64,000 nucleotides of DNA, taken from NCBI GenBank assembly GCA_036399055.1, contig DASWNX010000026.1, forward strand, positions 1 through 64,000. Reading direction: 5' to 3'. How positions within the stretch are numbered: position 1 is the first letter of the stretch; each line of letters starts with the position of its first letter. Source of the DNA: Jatrophihabitans sp. Its GTDB lineage: Bacteria; Actinomycetota; Actinomycetes; Mycobacteriales; Jatrophihabitantaceae. The notes under the pieces are model-generated. The model was not told the origin of the DNA and searched no databases. It saw nothing but the letters and a program-made list of their open reading frames with translations. Shown in pieces: positions 53,283 through 62,857 of the stretch. The position numbers and the translations under genes are program-made.

Positions 53283-53969
53283 CTAAACGGTCACGCCGAA
53301 TGTCGGGCGGTCATCACGCACCCAGCCGGCCAGGCCCTCGTCGAGCCGGAGCTCGGCATCGCACAGCGCGGCCGCCTCCGGGTCGTGGGTGGCCACCAGC
53401 ACGCCGGCGCCACGTCGCGCCTCGCCCCGCAGCAGCGCCATCACCCGGGTCCGGTTGAGCGCGTCGAGCTCGCTGGTCGGCTCGTCGGCAAGCAGGTAGG
53501 ACGGGCGCTCGGCCAGCCCGCGGGCGACCGCGACCCGCTGCTGCTGCCCGCCGGACAGCTCCTCCAGCAACTGGTCGGCGGCCTCGTCCAGGCCCAGCGC
53601 CACCAGCGCCGCCTCGGCGCGCTGCCGGGCGTCGGCCACTCTGGCCGCGACCAGCGGCACCGCCACGTTCTCGAGCGCGGTCAAGATCCGGATCAGCGCG
53701 TTGCCCTGCGGTATCAACACGATTCCCCTGCCCGCGGCCTGATCGCGACCGGTGATCAGCTGGCCGTCCAGGCTCAGCGTCCCGCCGGTCGGCTGGATCA
53801 GGCCCGACAGCGCAGCCAGCAGCGAGCTCTTGCCCGCTCCTGACGGTCCGGTGACGGCGACCAGCTCGCCCGGACCGAGCACCAGGTCAACCTGCCGGAC
53901 GGCGACCAGCGCGCCGAAGCGCACCTCGATCCCACTGCCGCGCAGCCCGCCGGCGCTCGGCGCGGTCAT
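53283..53969 (-). CDS. ABC transporter ATP-binding protein (LolD/MacB-type)
   Basis: 228 residues. Walker A is GPSGAGKSSLL, the signature LSGGQQQRVAVARGL, Walker B SYLLADEPTSELD. The family partners FtsX-type permeases, as here: the permease gene lies two genes upstream and a second ATPase gene lies between. ATG 53969 overlaps the stop of that ATPase. Confidence 0.94.
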   Translation of the reverse strand: MTAPSAGGLRGSGIEVRFGALVAVRQVDLVLGPGELVAVTGPSGAGKSSLLAALSGLIQPTGGTLSLDGQLITGRDQAAGRGIVLIPQGNALIRILTALENVAVPLVAARVADARQRAEAALVALGLDEAADQLLEELSGGQQQRVAVARGLAERPSYLLADEPTSELDALNRTRVMALLRGEARRGAGVLVATHDPEAAALCDAELRLDEGLAGWVRDDRPTFGVTV

Positions 53970-54994
53970 GGCGTGCCTCCGGGCCGGCCGCTGTCGTGCG
54001 AGCTGCTGTCGTTGGAGCTGCTGCCCTGCGAGCCGTCGGAGCTCGAGCCGTCGGAGCTCGAGCCGCCGGCGCTCGATCCGGCGGCGCTCGATCCGGCGGC
54101 GCTCGATCCGTCGGCGCTCGATCCGTCGGCGCGAGGATCCAGCAGCACCGTGCCGTCGGGGTTGAGCCTCACCCGCAGCAGGGTTCCCGGCGCTAGCCGC
54201 TCCCGCACGTCCGGCGGCAGTTGCAGCGAGCCGTCCCGGCCGAGGACGGCGAAGTCCTCACCGCCGTGGCCCTCGGCTCCGATCCGGCCGTCGCGGATGG
54301 TGATGGTGCGCGGCATCCGGGCGGCCACCTCAGGGTCGTGCGTCACGGTGATCACCGTCGTTCCCACCGCCCGGTTCACCGACGCGATGGCCTGCAGCAC
54401 CTCGTCGCGGTAACGGTGATCGAGCTGGCTGGTCGGCTCGTCGGTCAGCAACAGGCCCGGCAAGGTGGCCATCCCGACCGCGACGGCCAACCGCTGCAAC
54501 TGCCCCGGGGTGAGCTCTGCCAACTTGCGTTCGGCGCAGTCGGCCAGTGACAGCAGGTCCAGCACCTCGCTGGGCCTGGGCAGTTCCCGGACTCCCAGGC
54601 GCAGGGCGGCCTTCTGCGCGAAGGCCACGTTCTGCGCGGGCGTGGCGTAGCTGAGCAGGTTGCGCGTCGCGCCCTGCAGCACCGCGCCCACGTCAAGGGC
54701 CCGCAACCTGTCCAGTTCAGCGTCGGGCAGGTTGGACAGATCGTGCTCGCCCACCCGCAACCGGCCGGCGCTGGGACGCTGCACCCCGGCCAGCAGGGTG
54801 ATCAGCGTGGACTTGCCCGAGCCGGAGGGCCCCAGCAGGCCCACCAGCTGGCCTGCCGGCACCTCCAGGTCGACGCTGGTCAGCGCGACCACGTCGTTGC
54901 CTTCCAAGCGGTAGATGTGCACCAGTCCGTGCGCCGACACCGACAGGCCCCTGCCCGTTCCTGCCGCTGTCCGCACCGCCGCCCCTGTCGTCAC
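53966..54994 (-). CDS. ABC transporter ATP-binding protein with Ser/Gly/Asp repeat tail
   Basis: 342 residues. Walker A is GPSGSGKSTLI, the signature is the variant LTPGQLQRLAVAVGM, and Walker B is LLLTDEPTSQLD. The last 50 residues repeat ADGSS/AAGSS/SDGSS units, encoded by 15-base tandem repeats at about 54010-54130. GTG 54994 overlaps the permease stop by GTGA. Together with the other ATPase it probably drives one FtsX-type permease. Confidence 0.92.
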   Translation of the reverse strand: MTTGAAVRTAAGTGRGLSVSAHGLVHIYRLEGNDVVALTSVDLEVPAGQLVGLLGPSGSGKSTLITLLAGVQRPSAGRLRVGEHDLSNLPDAELDRLRALDVGAVLQGATRNLLSYATPAQNVAFAQKAALRLGVRELPRPSEVLDLLSLADCAERKLAELTPGQLQRLAVAVGMATLPGLLLTDEPTSQLDHRYRDEVLQAIASVNRAVGTTVITVTHDPEVAARMPRTITIRDGRIGAEGHGGEDFAVLGRDGSLQLPPDVRERLAPGTLLRVRLNPDGTVLLDPRADGSSADGSSAAGSSAAGSSAGGSSSDGSSSDGSQGSSSNDSSSHDSGRPGGTP

Positions 54995-57900
54995 TGTCCC
55001 TCCCGCAGCGCGTTCGGCGACACGGCGCGCAGCACCAGGACCGAGGCCAGCACGGCGGCGCAGCACAGCAGCGCCAGCGCGCTGCTGGTGGCCAGCAGCA
55101 CCACCGGCCACGCCGTGCGGTAACTGGGCGACGGCACGGCGGCGGGGCTGACGAACAGCGCCACCTCCGGCAGCGCCAGCCGGGCGCCTGCCACCCCCAC
55201 CGCGGCGCCGACCAGCACCCCGGCCAGCACCCCCAGCGCCTGCTCGGCCAGCACCGCCCGGCGCAACGTGCGCGAGGCAAGTCCGAGCAGCCGCAGCGCC
55301 GCCAGGTCATAGCCACGCAGCCGCCTGGAGGTCACGGCGACGATGACGATCATCAACGCCGCCAGCAGGGCCGCGATCAGGCCTGCTGCCAGCGCTGCTC
55401 TGATCGACCAGGCCGGCGGCGATTGGTCATAGAGCGACTGCTGCCGCGCGATCGTCGAACGATCGGTGACCGGGATGCCGGCAGCGGTCAGGGCTTCGGT
55501 CAGCTGGCGCTCGCGAGCCGGGTCGACCGATCGCAGCCAGATGCTGCTGGTGCTGTTGGTGAGCACCGACTCGCTGGCCGCGATCGCCAGCTCTAGGTCC
55601 AGCAGCAGCGCGCCGGCGCCGACCCGCGGCAGAAAGGGCAGCGACCCGACCGGTTGGCAGCTGGCCGACTCGCCGTCGATGCCGTGCATCGACACCGCCG
55701 CGCCGGCCTGGCCGGTCACCGGGGAATCGGCGGCGCCGGCGAGCAGGCAGGGCAGGTTCACCGGCACGCTCAGGTGCTGCAGTGTGGCCTCTGAGCCATG
55801 ACTGACCGCCTGCAACAGCAAGCCGCCGGCGGCCTCGGTGAACGAGACGGTGGCCGCGGCGCCGGACGCGGCCGCCGCCTCCTCGGCGTTGCGCCAGTCC
55901 TGCGCGCGACCCAACGACACCGGCTGCCAGGCGCCAGGGGTTCGGGCAGCGTCCAAGCCCAGCAGCTGGATCGACACCTTGGCCGCCAGGAAGTCACCGA
56001 CCGTCCTGACCAGCTCGATCCGGCTCAGCGTGCAGCCCTGCTCGCAGCCGCCGAGCGCCGCGCTCGGAGCGCTGGGCGCGTCGGCGGCCGGCGCCGGCAG
56101 CTGGGCAGCGGTCAGCGAGCCGTCCGGGCGTCGCAGATGCAGCCGAAGTGACACCGGCTCGGGCAGGTCCGGTGACGTCGGGTCGTCGCTGAGAACCTTG
56201 ACGGCGCCCAGGCGCAGCCGAAGCGCCCGGCCGGCCACCGCGATCGGGGCGGGGGGATCAGCGGGCGCCAGCCGGTCCAGCAGCGGTTGCGGCGCGGCAT
56301 CTCGGTCAAAGCCCCAGTCGGCGATGCGGTTGAGCCTCCGATGGTCCACGGCGAGCACCGGGGTCGCGTTGCCGTCGGGGCGCTGGGTGATGGCGGCCAT
56401 CGCGTAGTCCCCGCTCGGATCGGCGGCGGCGACGACTGACCGGAGCTTGGCCGCCGTCGGCGCGGTGACCTCCAGCACCACCGCCGAACCCACTTCCGCC
56501 GCCGCCCTGGCTTCCCGGTTGACCGCCGCGACTTTCCATTGATCAACGCTGGAGACCAGTAACGCCACCGCCACGCACACCAGGGTGAGCACCCGCCGAA
56601 AGCCCGGCCGGCGAGCCGCCTGCAGGCCGGCCACCGCGATGACCAGCCGCCCGCGCCAGAGCGCCCGACGCCCGGCCAGCCGGGCTGCCCACAGGGCCAG
56701 CCGGCCCAGCAGCAGTCCGGCCAGGATCGCGAGCAGGCTAGGTGTGACCAGTGCCAGCGCGCTGTTGCGCTCACCGGTCAACGCCACCGCCACGCCGGCG
56801 ACGGCGGCCACCGCCAGGCCGACCTCGGCAACTCCGGCGCGCCGGCGAGTGGTGACCGGCGCGACCGTGCGCAGCAACTGCCCGATCGGCTGGGCCGCCG
56901 CCCGCCTGGCCAGCAGCGCCGCCAGCGCCAGCTCCACCAGTGCCACTGCCGCGCCGGCGAGCAGCACCGGCCAGCGCCACTCCGGCTCGATGCCGGCAGG
57001 AAGCCACCAACGGCACAGCAGCCAGCATCCCAGCCAGGCCAGCAGCAGCCCGGGAACCAGCGTGGCGCCCACCAGCGCCGCGATCTCACCGAGGTAGGGA
57101 CTGACCGCGGTGCGCTTGCTCTGGCCGCGCAACCGGGCGAGTGCGAGCTCTGGACGGCGCTGTTCGACCCCCACCGACACCACCAGGCCGAGCACCACCA
57201 GCACCACCAGCGCCAGCTGGACCGCCAGCGTCGGAATGATCACCCGGCTCTGGCGCCGTCCGGCGTCGGCCTGTTCCAGGAACGAGACCAGTCGCGATTC
57301 GACGCTGCCCCGGTTCGGATCGCCGGGCGGATGCGCCGCGTCGATCCTGGCGGTGATCGCCTCGACCGCCCGCAGCAACCGCTGGCTGTCCTCGATTCCG
57401 ACCCTCTCCGGCGGCACCGGCAGGTCGGCGAAGTACTGGAACGGCGTGGTGCTGCCGGCCGTCGATGAGCGGCGGGCCGCCTCGAAGGCCGCGACGCCGG
57501 CCGGTGACAGCAGCAGGGCGTCCGAATGCAGCAGGTCGGGCACGGCGTCGCCCTGAGGCTCGCGCACCACCCCGGCGGGACTGGAGTAGGCGCGGTCGAA
57601 CCAGTAGTCGGTGGCCGGGTCGAACGGCTGGTAGAGCCCGGCCACCCGGACGGCGCCGAGCTCATAGGCGCCTGACCCGCTCCGGCCGGTCAGCTGCAGC
57701 CGATCGCCGAGGCCCGCCTTGAGCACTCGGGCGCTGGAGGTGCTGATCAGCACCTCCAGCCCCGTCACCGGGCAGCGTCCGTCGGTGATCTGCAGCTGCC
57801 GGCAGACATCGTCGCGGCCGGCGGCGACCGCCTCGAAGCGCGAGCGCGGCCCGCTGACCGACACATCGGCCTCAAAGCCGGTCACCGGCGTGCCGAACAG

Positions 57901-58146
57901 TTCCCGCTGCGCTCCGGTGGGCAGGTAGGACCGGACCTCGGACGCCGAGCCTGCCGTCACCGTGACGCCCCGCTCGGCGGCGCCGGTGTGGCTGAGCTGG
58001 GACCGGATCGCGGCCTGCTCCACCGCTCGCTGGTACATCGGTCCCGCCGCGCAGGCAGCGATCGCGGTCATCGACAACAGGCCGACCAGGATCGACTGGC
58101 CGGCCCGGTGGCGCAACGAGCGCAACCCCAACCAGCCGCCGGACAT
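54991..58146 (-). CDS. Large FtsX-like ABC permease
   Basis: 1051 residues. One N-terminal helix (QSILVGLLSMTAIAACAAG), a long external domain of about 250 residues, a central membrane block (IPTLAVQLALVVLVVLGLVV onwards), a second external domain, and a C-terminal block of three FtsX-type helices. Such permeases export lipids, peptides or lipoproteins, or act as mechanotransmitters. The start is the ATG at 58146; upstream codons in the same frame lack support. It is first in the operon. Confidence 0.88.
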   Translation of the reverse strand: MSGGWLGLRSLRHRAGQSILVGLLSMTAIAACAAGPMYQRAVEQAAIRSQLSHTGAAERGVTVTAGSASEVRSYLPTGAQRELFGTPVTGFEADVSVSGPRSRFEAVAAGRDDVCRQLQITDGRCPVTGLEVLISTSSARVLKAGLGDRLQLTGRSGSGAYELGAVRVAGLYQPFDPATDYWFDRAYSSPAGVVREPQGDAVPDLLHSDALLLSPAGVAAFEAARRSSTAGSTTPFQYFADLPVPPERVGIEDSQRLLRAVEAITARIDAAHPPGDPNRGSVESRLVSFLEQADAGRRQSRVIIPTLAVQLALVVLVVLGLVVSVGVEQRRPELALARLRGQSKRTAVSPYLGEIAALVGATLVPGLLLAWLGCWLLCRWWLPAGIEPEWRWPVLLAGAAVALVELALAALLARRAAAQPIGQLLRTVAPVTTRRRAGVAEVGLAVAAVAGVAVALTGERNSALALVTPSLLAILAGLLLGRLALWAARLAGRRALWRGRLVIAVAGLQAARRPGFRRVLTLVCVAVALLVSSVDQWKVAAVNREARAAAEVGSAVVLEVTAPTAAKLRSVVAAADPSGDYAMAAITQRPDGNATPVLAVDHRRLNRIADWGFDRDAAPQPLLDRLAPADPPAPIAVAGRALRLRLGAVKVLSDDPTSPDLPEPVSLRLHLRRPDGSLTAAQLPAPAADAPSAPSAALGGCEQGCTLSRIELVRTVGDFLAAKVSIQLLGLDAARTPGAWQPVSLGRAQDWRNAEEAAAASGAAATVSFTEAAGGLLLQAVSHGSEATLQHLSVPVNLPCLLAGAADSPVTGQAGAAVSMHGIDGESASCQPVGSLPFLPRVGAGALLLDLELAIAASESVLTNSTSSIWLRSVDPARERQLTEALTAAGIPVTDRSTIARQQSLYDQSPPAWSIRAALAAGLIAALLAALMIVIVAVTSRRLRGYDLAALRLLGLASRTLRRAVLAEQALGVLAGVLVGAAVGVAGARLALPEVALFVSPAAVPSPSYRTAWPVVLLATSSALALLCCAAVLASVLVLRAVSPNALREGQ

Positions 58147-58329
58147 GGGCGTCAGGCTAGCTCGCCCTAGCCCGGTCCCGCGTGCGGCAGCTGCCCTGGG
58201 CGCCAGGTGCCACGTCGGCGCCGTCTCAAGGATTGACACGGCACGGGTACGCGTGCAATGTGAGTATCAGGTGCTTTTACTGACAAATCCCCTATACCCC
58301 CGTCCCTCCTCTCTCTCCTGGAGGTCCCG

Positions 58330-60459
58330 ATGCGCTCACTTGGCGCACGCCCTGCGCTGCTCGCACTGGCTCTGGTGGCTGCTGGCTCGTATCCAGCCGC
58401 CGGCGATCCGGCCCACTCAGCAGCCAGCGCTGCCGCGGTCTCCAGGACGTTCTCGGCGACCACTGCCGCAGCCGCCGAAAACCCGCCACTGTGGCAGAGC
58501 ATGAGCGGCTGCGGCTCGGTGACTCCGCTCAGGACCATCCAGGCCAACCCGTCCAACTACCGGTCCTACATCGCGGGTCTGCTGCCCGGCGATCGGCTGC
58601 TGCTGGCCGCCGGCACCTACACCCAGGGGCTCAACCTCTGGGACAAGCGGGGCGAGCCTGACAAGTGCATCATCGTCGAGGGCCCGGCCAGCGGCTCGCC
58701 CGCCATCTTCACCAACAGCGACGTGCGCAACCTCGTGAGCTTCAAGGACTCCAGCTACATCGCCGTGCGCAACCTGTCCCTCGACGGCCAGGATCTGGGG
58801 GGCGACGGCGTCCGGGGCGAGGCGCATGGCGTGTCCAACCATCACATCCTGCTGGAGGGGCTGCACCTCAAGGAATTCGACGTCGACCCGCTGGTCTCGG
58901 GCATCAACAGCAAGTCCTGGGCCTGGAACTGGGTGATCCGCAACAGCACGATCACCAGCACCGGCACCGGGATGTACTTCGGCCATTCCGACGGCGCCTA
59001 TGGGACCGCCAACTTCCTGGTCGAGAACAACGTCGTCTCCGACACCCGGGAGTACAACGTCCAGTTCAAGCACCAGCTCACCCGTAACACCTCGATCGGC
59101 ATGCCCTCGTCCGGGACGACGATCATCCGCAACAACGTCTTCAGCAAGGCCGACCGCCCGCTCTCCGGCGCCGACCGGGCGATGCCCAACCTGCTGGTGG
59201 GCCACTGGCCGCGCTCGGGCGCGGGCTCGACGGACATCTACCAGATCTATGGCAACGTCCTTTACGAAAACCCTCATGAAGGTCTGTTCCAGGGCGAAGG
59301 CAACTTCTCCTTCCACGACAACCTGCTGGTGAACCGCAGCAATGACGGGGCGTACAGCCAGCCGCACAACGACGTGCCGAAACGGATCGACTACTACAAC
59401 AACACCGTGGTCGCCGCCGGCAACGGCATCCGGATCGTCGGGGCGGACTCCGCTTACCAGCAACGGGTGTTCGGCAATGCCGTCTTCGCCGGCACACCGC
59501 TGACCGGCGGGCAGCAGAGCAACAACGTGTCCGGCAGCTACAGCGCTGCCTCGACCTATCTCACCAACCCAACGGCCGCACTCGGAGCAGGCCTGGACCT
59601 CTACCCCAAGACCGGCCAACTCCAAGGCAGCGCCATCGACTACTCGGGCTTGTCCAACCTCATCGACTACGACCGTGACTTCAACTACCGGTCTCGCATC
59701 ACCACCTACCGGGGCGCCTACTCAGGCGAGGGCGTCAACCCCGGCTGGAAGCCGGCGCTGGCGATCAAGCCCCAGCCGGCCGCCAGCAACCAGTTGCAGA
59801 ACGGCGTCGCGGTGACGGAAATCTCCGGAGCGACCGGCAGCCAGCAGTTCTGGACGATGACCGTGCCGTCGGGCGCCTCCAACCTGAAGGTTCACACCTC
59901 GGGCGGCGACGGCGACGCCGACCCGTATGTGCGGTTCGGCTCGGCGCCGACCACCGCGACCTATGACTGCGGACCGGTCACCGGCAATAACGATGAGATC
60001 TGCACCTTCCCGGCGCCGGCGCCAGGCACCTGGCACGTCCTGGTCGACGGCTACGCCGCCTACTCCGGCATGACCCTCATGGCCAGCTACCAGACCAGCC
60101 CGGCCTGCACCTCGGTCACCGACACCGAACCCAACGGCGTCGGCAACCCCCAACCCATCTCCGAATCCTGCAACCAGATCACCGGAACGTTCCTCAACGA
60201 AACACCGGCCAACGACTACTACCGCCTCAACGTGCCGGCAGGACGCACCGTCACCACACAGCTCTACAGCCTCACCGTCGACTACGACCTCTACCTCTAC
60301 GACGCGACCGGCGCCGAGATAGCAAGCTCGACCAACGGCGACGCGGCCGCAGACCAAGCAACCTGGACCAACACCGGCACCACCGCGGCCACCATCGACA
60401 TCCGCGTGAACCGCTACTCCTCGACTAAGACCACCTACCAGCTAGGGGTCAGCTACTGA
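58330..60459 (+). CDS. Secreted right-handed beta-helix protein with two PPC domains
   Basis: 709 residues. A Sec signal peptide covers about residues 1-25 or longer. Residues about 70-420 show short beta-helix rungs (NNVVSDTREYNVQFKH, IIRNNVFSKADR, IYGNVLYENPHEG), as in pectate-lyase-like polysaccharide-binding enzymes. Two pre-peptidase C-terminal (PPC) domains follow at about 485-590 and 600-709, with DADPYVRFG and VDYDLYLYDATG strands. ATG 58330 is preceded by GGAGGT. A glycan lyase or adhesin role is inferred; no catalytic residues can be confirmed. Confidence 0.82.
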   Translation: MRSLGARPALLALALVAAGSYPAAGDPAHSAASAAAVSRTFSATTAAAAENPPLWQSMSGCGSVTPLRTIQANPSNYRSYIAGLLPGDRLLLAAGTYTQGLNLWDKRGEPDKCIIVEGPASGSPAIFTNSDVRNLVSFKDSSYIAVRNLSLDGQDLGGDGVRGEAHGVSNHHILLEGLHLKEFDVDPLVSGINSKSWAWNWVIRNSTITSTGTGMYFGHSDGAYGTANFLVENNVVSDTREYNVQFKHQLTRNTSIGMPSSGTTIIRNNVFSKADRPLSGADRAMPNLLVGHWPRSGAGSTDIYQIYGNVLYENPHEGLFQGEGNFSFHDNLLVNRSNDGAYSQPHNDVPKRIDYYNNTVVAAGNGIRIVGADSAYQQRVFGNAVFAGTPLTGGQQSNNVSGSYSAASTYLTNPTAALGAGLDLYPKTGQLQGSAIDYSGLSNLIDYDRDFNYRSRITTYRGAYSGEGVNPGWKPALAIKPQPAASNQLQNGVAVTEISGATGSQQFWTMTVPSGASNLKVHTSGGDGDADPYVRFGSAPTTATYDCGPVTGNNDEICTFPAPAPGTWHVLVDGYAAYSGMTLMASYQTSPACTSVTDTEPNGVGNPQPISESCNQITGTFLNETPANDYYRLNVPAGRTVTTQLYSLTVDYDLYLYDATGAEIASSTNGDAAADQATWTNTGTTAATIDIRVNRYSSTKTTYQLGVSY

Positions 60460-61417
60460 TCTGCGGGCTCGCCTTGGCTGTGACCGGCCGCGCGACGGCG
60501 GCCGGCCGCAGCAGCACCACCGCCGCCAGCACCACCGCCGCCCCGACCACCTGCCCGGGATTGACCCGCTCGCTGAACACCACGATGGCCGAGGCTGCGG
60601 TGACGACCGGCTCCAGGCAGGACAGGATGGCCGCCGTCGACGCGCCGACCAGCCGGAGGCCGCCGAGGAAGCAGCCGATCGCGACCACGCTGGAGATCAG
60701 GGCTATCGGCGCCAGCCACAGCCAGCCGGAGGGCCGGGCCGGCGCCTGCAACGACCCGGTGGTCAGCCCGAACAGGCCCACGCTGACCGCGGCGCTGCTG
60801 CACACCAGCGCCGAGAGCAGGTACACGTCGAAGTCCTGAGGCAGTCCGTTGGCCACAGTGATGTAGAGCGCGTAGGTCAGGGCGGAGAAGAAGGCCAGCA
60901 ACACCCCTGCCGGCGCCACCGGGCCGTTGGAACCGGCGGAGCCGAGCAGCAGCGCCAACCCCGACAGCGAGCAGCCGAGGGCGGTGAGCTTTCGCCGGCT
61001 GACAGTCTCACGGCGCAACGCCAGGGCGAGCACCAGAACCACCGCCGGGTACACGTAGAGGATCTGCCCGACCAGCGAGGCGTCGATCCGGGTCAGCGCG
61101 GAGAAGTAGCAGGCGGCCTGCACGGCGTAGCCGAGACCGCCCAATGCCAGGCAGGTCAGCAGCAGCCGCGGCCCGGGCATGGCCGGCCGGCGGATCGCCA
61201 CGATCAGCCAGAACACCAGCGCCGCGAGGCCGAACCGCCCGGCCAGCATCGAGCTGACGCTGAATCCGGCAGCGAAGCACTGCTTGCCGAAGACCGCTGC
61301 CAGGCCGAAGGCGGCTGCCGACAGCAGGCACAGACCCACCCCCCGGGCAGAGCGCAGCCGGTCCACGGTCGGCTCGGTGGCGGGCCGGGACGGCGGCACG
61401 ATGGCGGTCTGAGTCAC
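60449..61417 (-). CDS. EamA/DMT-family transporter
   Basis: 322 residues with ten hydrophobic helices in two homologous EamA halves, the second ending ...LEPVVTAASAIVVFSERVNPGQ, a typical second-half signature. The substrate is unknown; amino acids or metabolites are typical. The gene's last 11 bases overlap the end of the convergent beta-helix gene. It is divergent from the LysR gene that probably controls it. Confidence 0.92.
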   Translation of the reverse strand: MTQTAIVPPSRPATEPTVDRLRSARGVGLCLLSAAAFGLAAVFGKQCFAAGFSVSSMLAGRFGLAALVFWLIVAIRRPAMPGPRLLLTCLALGGLGYAVQAACYFSALTRIDASLVGQILYVYPAVVLVLALALRRETVSRRKLTALGCSLSGLALLLGSAGSNGPVAPAGVLLAFFSALTYALYITVANGLPQDFDVYLLSALVCSSAAVSVGLFGLTTGSLQAPARPSGWLWLAPIALISSVVAIGCFLGGLRLVGASTAAILSCLEPVVTAASAIVVFSERVNPGQVVGAAVVLAAVVLLRPAAVARPVTAKASPQISS

Positions 61418-61455
61418 CGGCTAAACCTAAAGCGGTGGCATGTATCAAGGTAGCC

Positions 61456-61472
61456 TTGGTTTCCTTACCCAA
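61456..61472. promoter_or_regulatory. Candidate LysR operator (TTGG-N9-CCAA)
   Basis: TTGG (61456-61459) and CCAA (61469-61472) form a 4+4 palindrome with a 9-base centre, fitting the T-N11-A LysR rule, inside the divergent EamA/LysR region. A larger inverted pair, TATCAAGG (61443-61450) and CCTTGATA (61485-61492), flanks it, and the right arm overlaps the TTG start of the LysR gene. Confidence 0.55.
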
Positions 61473-61486
61473 GCATAGGGATTTCC

Positions 61487-62410
61487 TTGATATCACTTCA
61501 CCAGCTGCGCTGCTTCCTGGCGACCCTGGAACACGGCTCGTTCACGGCCGCGGCGGCCGAGCTGGGGTTGGCACAGCCGTCGCTGTCCGAGCAGGTCCGG
61601 CTGTTGGAGCAGGGGCTGAACGCGCCGCTGTTCGACCGGGTCGGCCGGGGCCTGGCGCCGACCGAGGCCGCCCGGGCGTTGCGCCCGCACGCCGAGCGGG
61701 CGCTGACCGCGGTCACCGAGGCCAGCCGCGCGGTCGCCTCGGTCCGCGACGTGCTGGAAGGGACTATCCGGTTCGGGGTGTTCGGAACCGCCCGGTTGTA
61801 CCTGGGCAGCGCGCTGGTGGCCGACGTGCTGCGCGAGCATCCCGGGGTGCGGCTGGAGCTGATCGGCCAGAACTCCATGGAGGTGCTGCAGGATCTGCGG
61901 CACGGCAGGCTGGAGGCGGCTGTGATCGCGCTGCCGATCGCCGACGAGGGATTGCAGGTCCGACCGCTGATCCGCGACGAGCTGGTCTACGTCAGCGCCG
62001 ATCCGGCGCGGGTGCGCAAGCCGGTGACCGCCGCCGAGCTGGCACTGGCGCCGCTGGTGCTCTCGGAGGCCAGTTGGGGTAACGAGGACTCCACCCGTCG
62101 GCAGCTGGCCAGAGCGGTCCAGTCGGTGGGCTCGACGCTCAGGCCGCGCATCGAGGTGGAAGACATCGAGACCGCGCTGGAAGTCGCGGCACTCGGCCTG
62201 GCCGACACGATCACTGCCCGGGGCCTGCTGCACCGGCTGGGCGACCGGCTCTCGCCCCAGCTCCGATGGGCGCCGCTGCGGCCGAGGATCTTCGACGAGT
62301 TCGCGATCGTGCACCGGCAGGGCGCCACGCTCTCGCCTGCCAGCCAGGCGATCGTGACGATCGCAGCGGCCCGGATGCGGGCTGTCGGCGCAGCGGTGAC
62401 CGGCCGGTGA
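61487..62410 (+). CDS. LysR family transcriptional regulator
   Basis: 307 residues. The N-terminal winged HTH is LHQLRCFLATLEHGSFTAAAAELGLAQPSLSEQVRLLEQ (one contiguous domain of about 60 residues), followed by the periplasmic-binding-like effector domain. TTG 61487 gives a start typical for the family. It is divergent from the EamA transporter gene and probably regulates it in response to its substrate. Confidence 0.93.
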   Translation: MISLHQLRCFLATLEHGSFTAAAAELGLAQPSLSEQVRLLEQGLNAPLFDRVGRGLAPTEAARALRPHAERALTAVTEASRAVASVRDVLEGTIRFGVFGTARLYLGSALVADVLREHPGVRLELIGQNSMEVLQDLRHGRLEAAVIALPIADEGLQVRPLIRDELVYVSADPARVRKPVTAAELALAPLVLSEASWGNEDSTRRQLARAVQSVGSTLRPRIEVEDIETALEVAALGLADTITARGLLHRLGDRLSPQLRWAPLRPRIFDEFAIVHRQGATLSPASQAIVTIAAARMRAVGAAVTGR

Positions 62411-62419
62411 GCAGGCGGC

Positions 62420-62812
62420 TCAGCCCTCAGCGCGTTGGTCGCTGCGCATCGGGTGATCCGAGGGCACCTGCACCAGCACGATCCGGATGCCGTCCGGGTC
62501 GGCGATCCACAGTTCGATCAACCCCCAGGGCTCCAGTCGCGGCGGGCGCAGCACCGGCACCCCGAGCGCGGCAAGCCGGGTGTGCTCAGCGCCGACGTCG
62601 CGCACCTGCAGCCAGAGTTCCAGTCCGGCCGGGGCGCCGGGCGCACTCTGCCCGGACACTTCGAGCAAGCCGTTGCCGAGGAAGAACACCAGCCCGGAGG
62701 GAAACTCGCGGTACACCGCCAGCCCGAGGATGTCGCGGTAGAAGCGCTGGCTGGTGGCCAGCTCACGGGGGTGCAGCAACAGCCGGCTGCTCAAGACGTC
62801 CATGACTGCCAT
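62420..62812 (-). CDS. VOC (glyoxalase/dioxygenase) superfamily protein
   Basis: 130 residues of one vicinal-oxygen-chelate pair: LLHPRELATSQRFYRDILGL opens the first beta-alpha-beta-beta-beta unit, and GLIELWIADPDGIRIVLVQ closes the second with the metal-ligand Glu. Possible activities include glyoxalase, dioxygenase or antibiotic binding. Its neighbours give no clue. Confidence 0.88.
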   Translation of the reverse strand: MAVMDVLSSRLLLHPRELATSQRFYRDILGLAVYREFPSGLVFFLGNGLLEVSGQSAPGAPAGLELWLQVRDVGAEHTRLAALGVPVLRPPRLEPWGLIELWIADPDGIRIVLVQVPSDHPMRSDQRAEG

Positions 62813-62857
62813 GATGCCTCTGAGGCGGAACCGGGGTCGGGTCGATAGATTGCGGCT

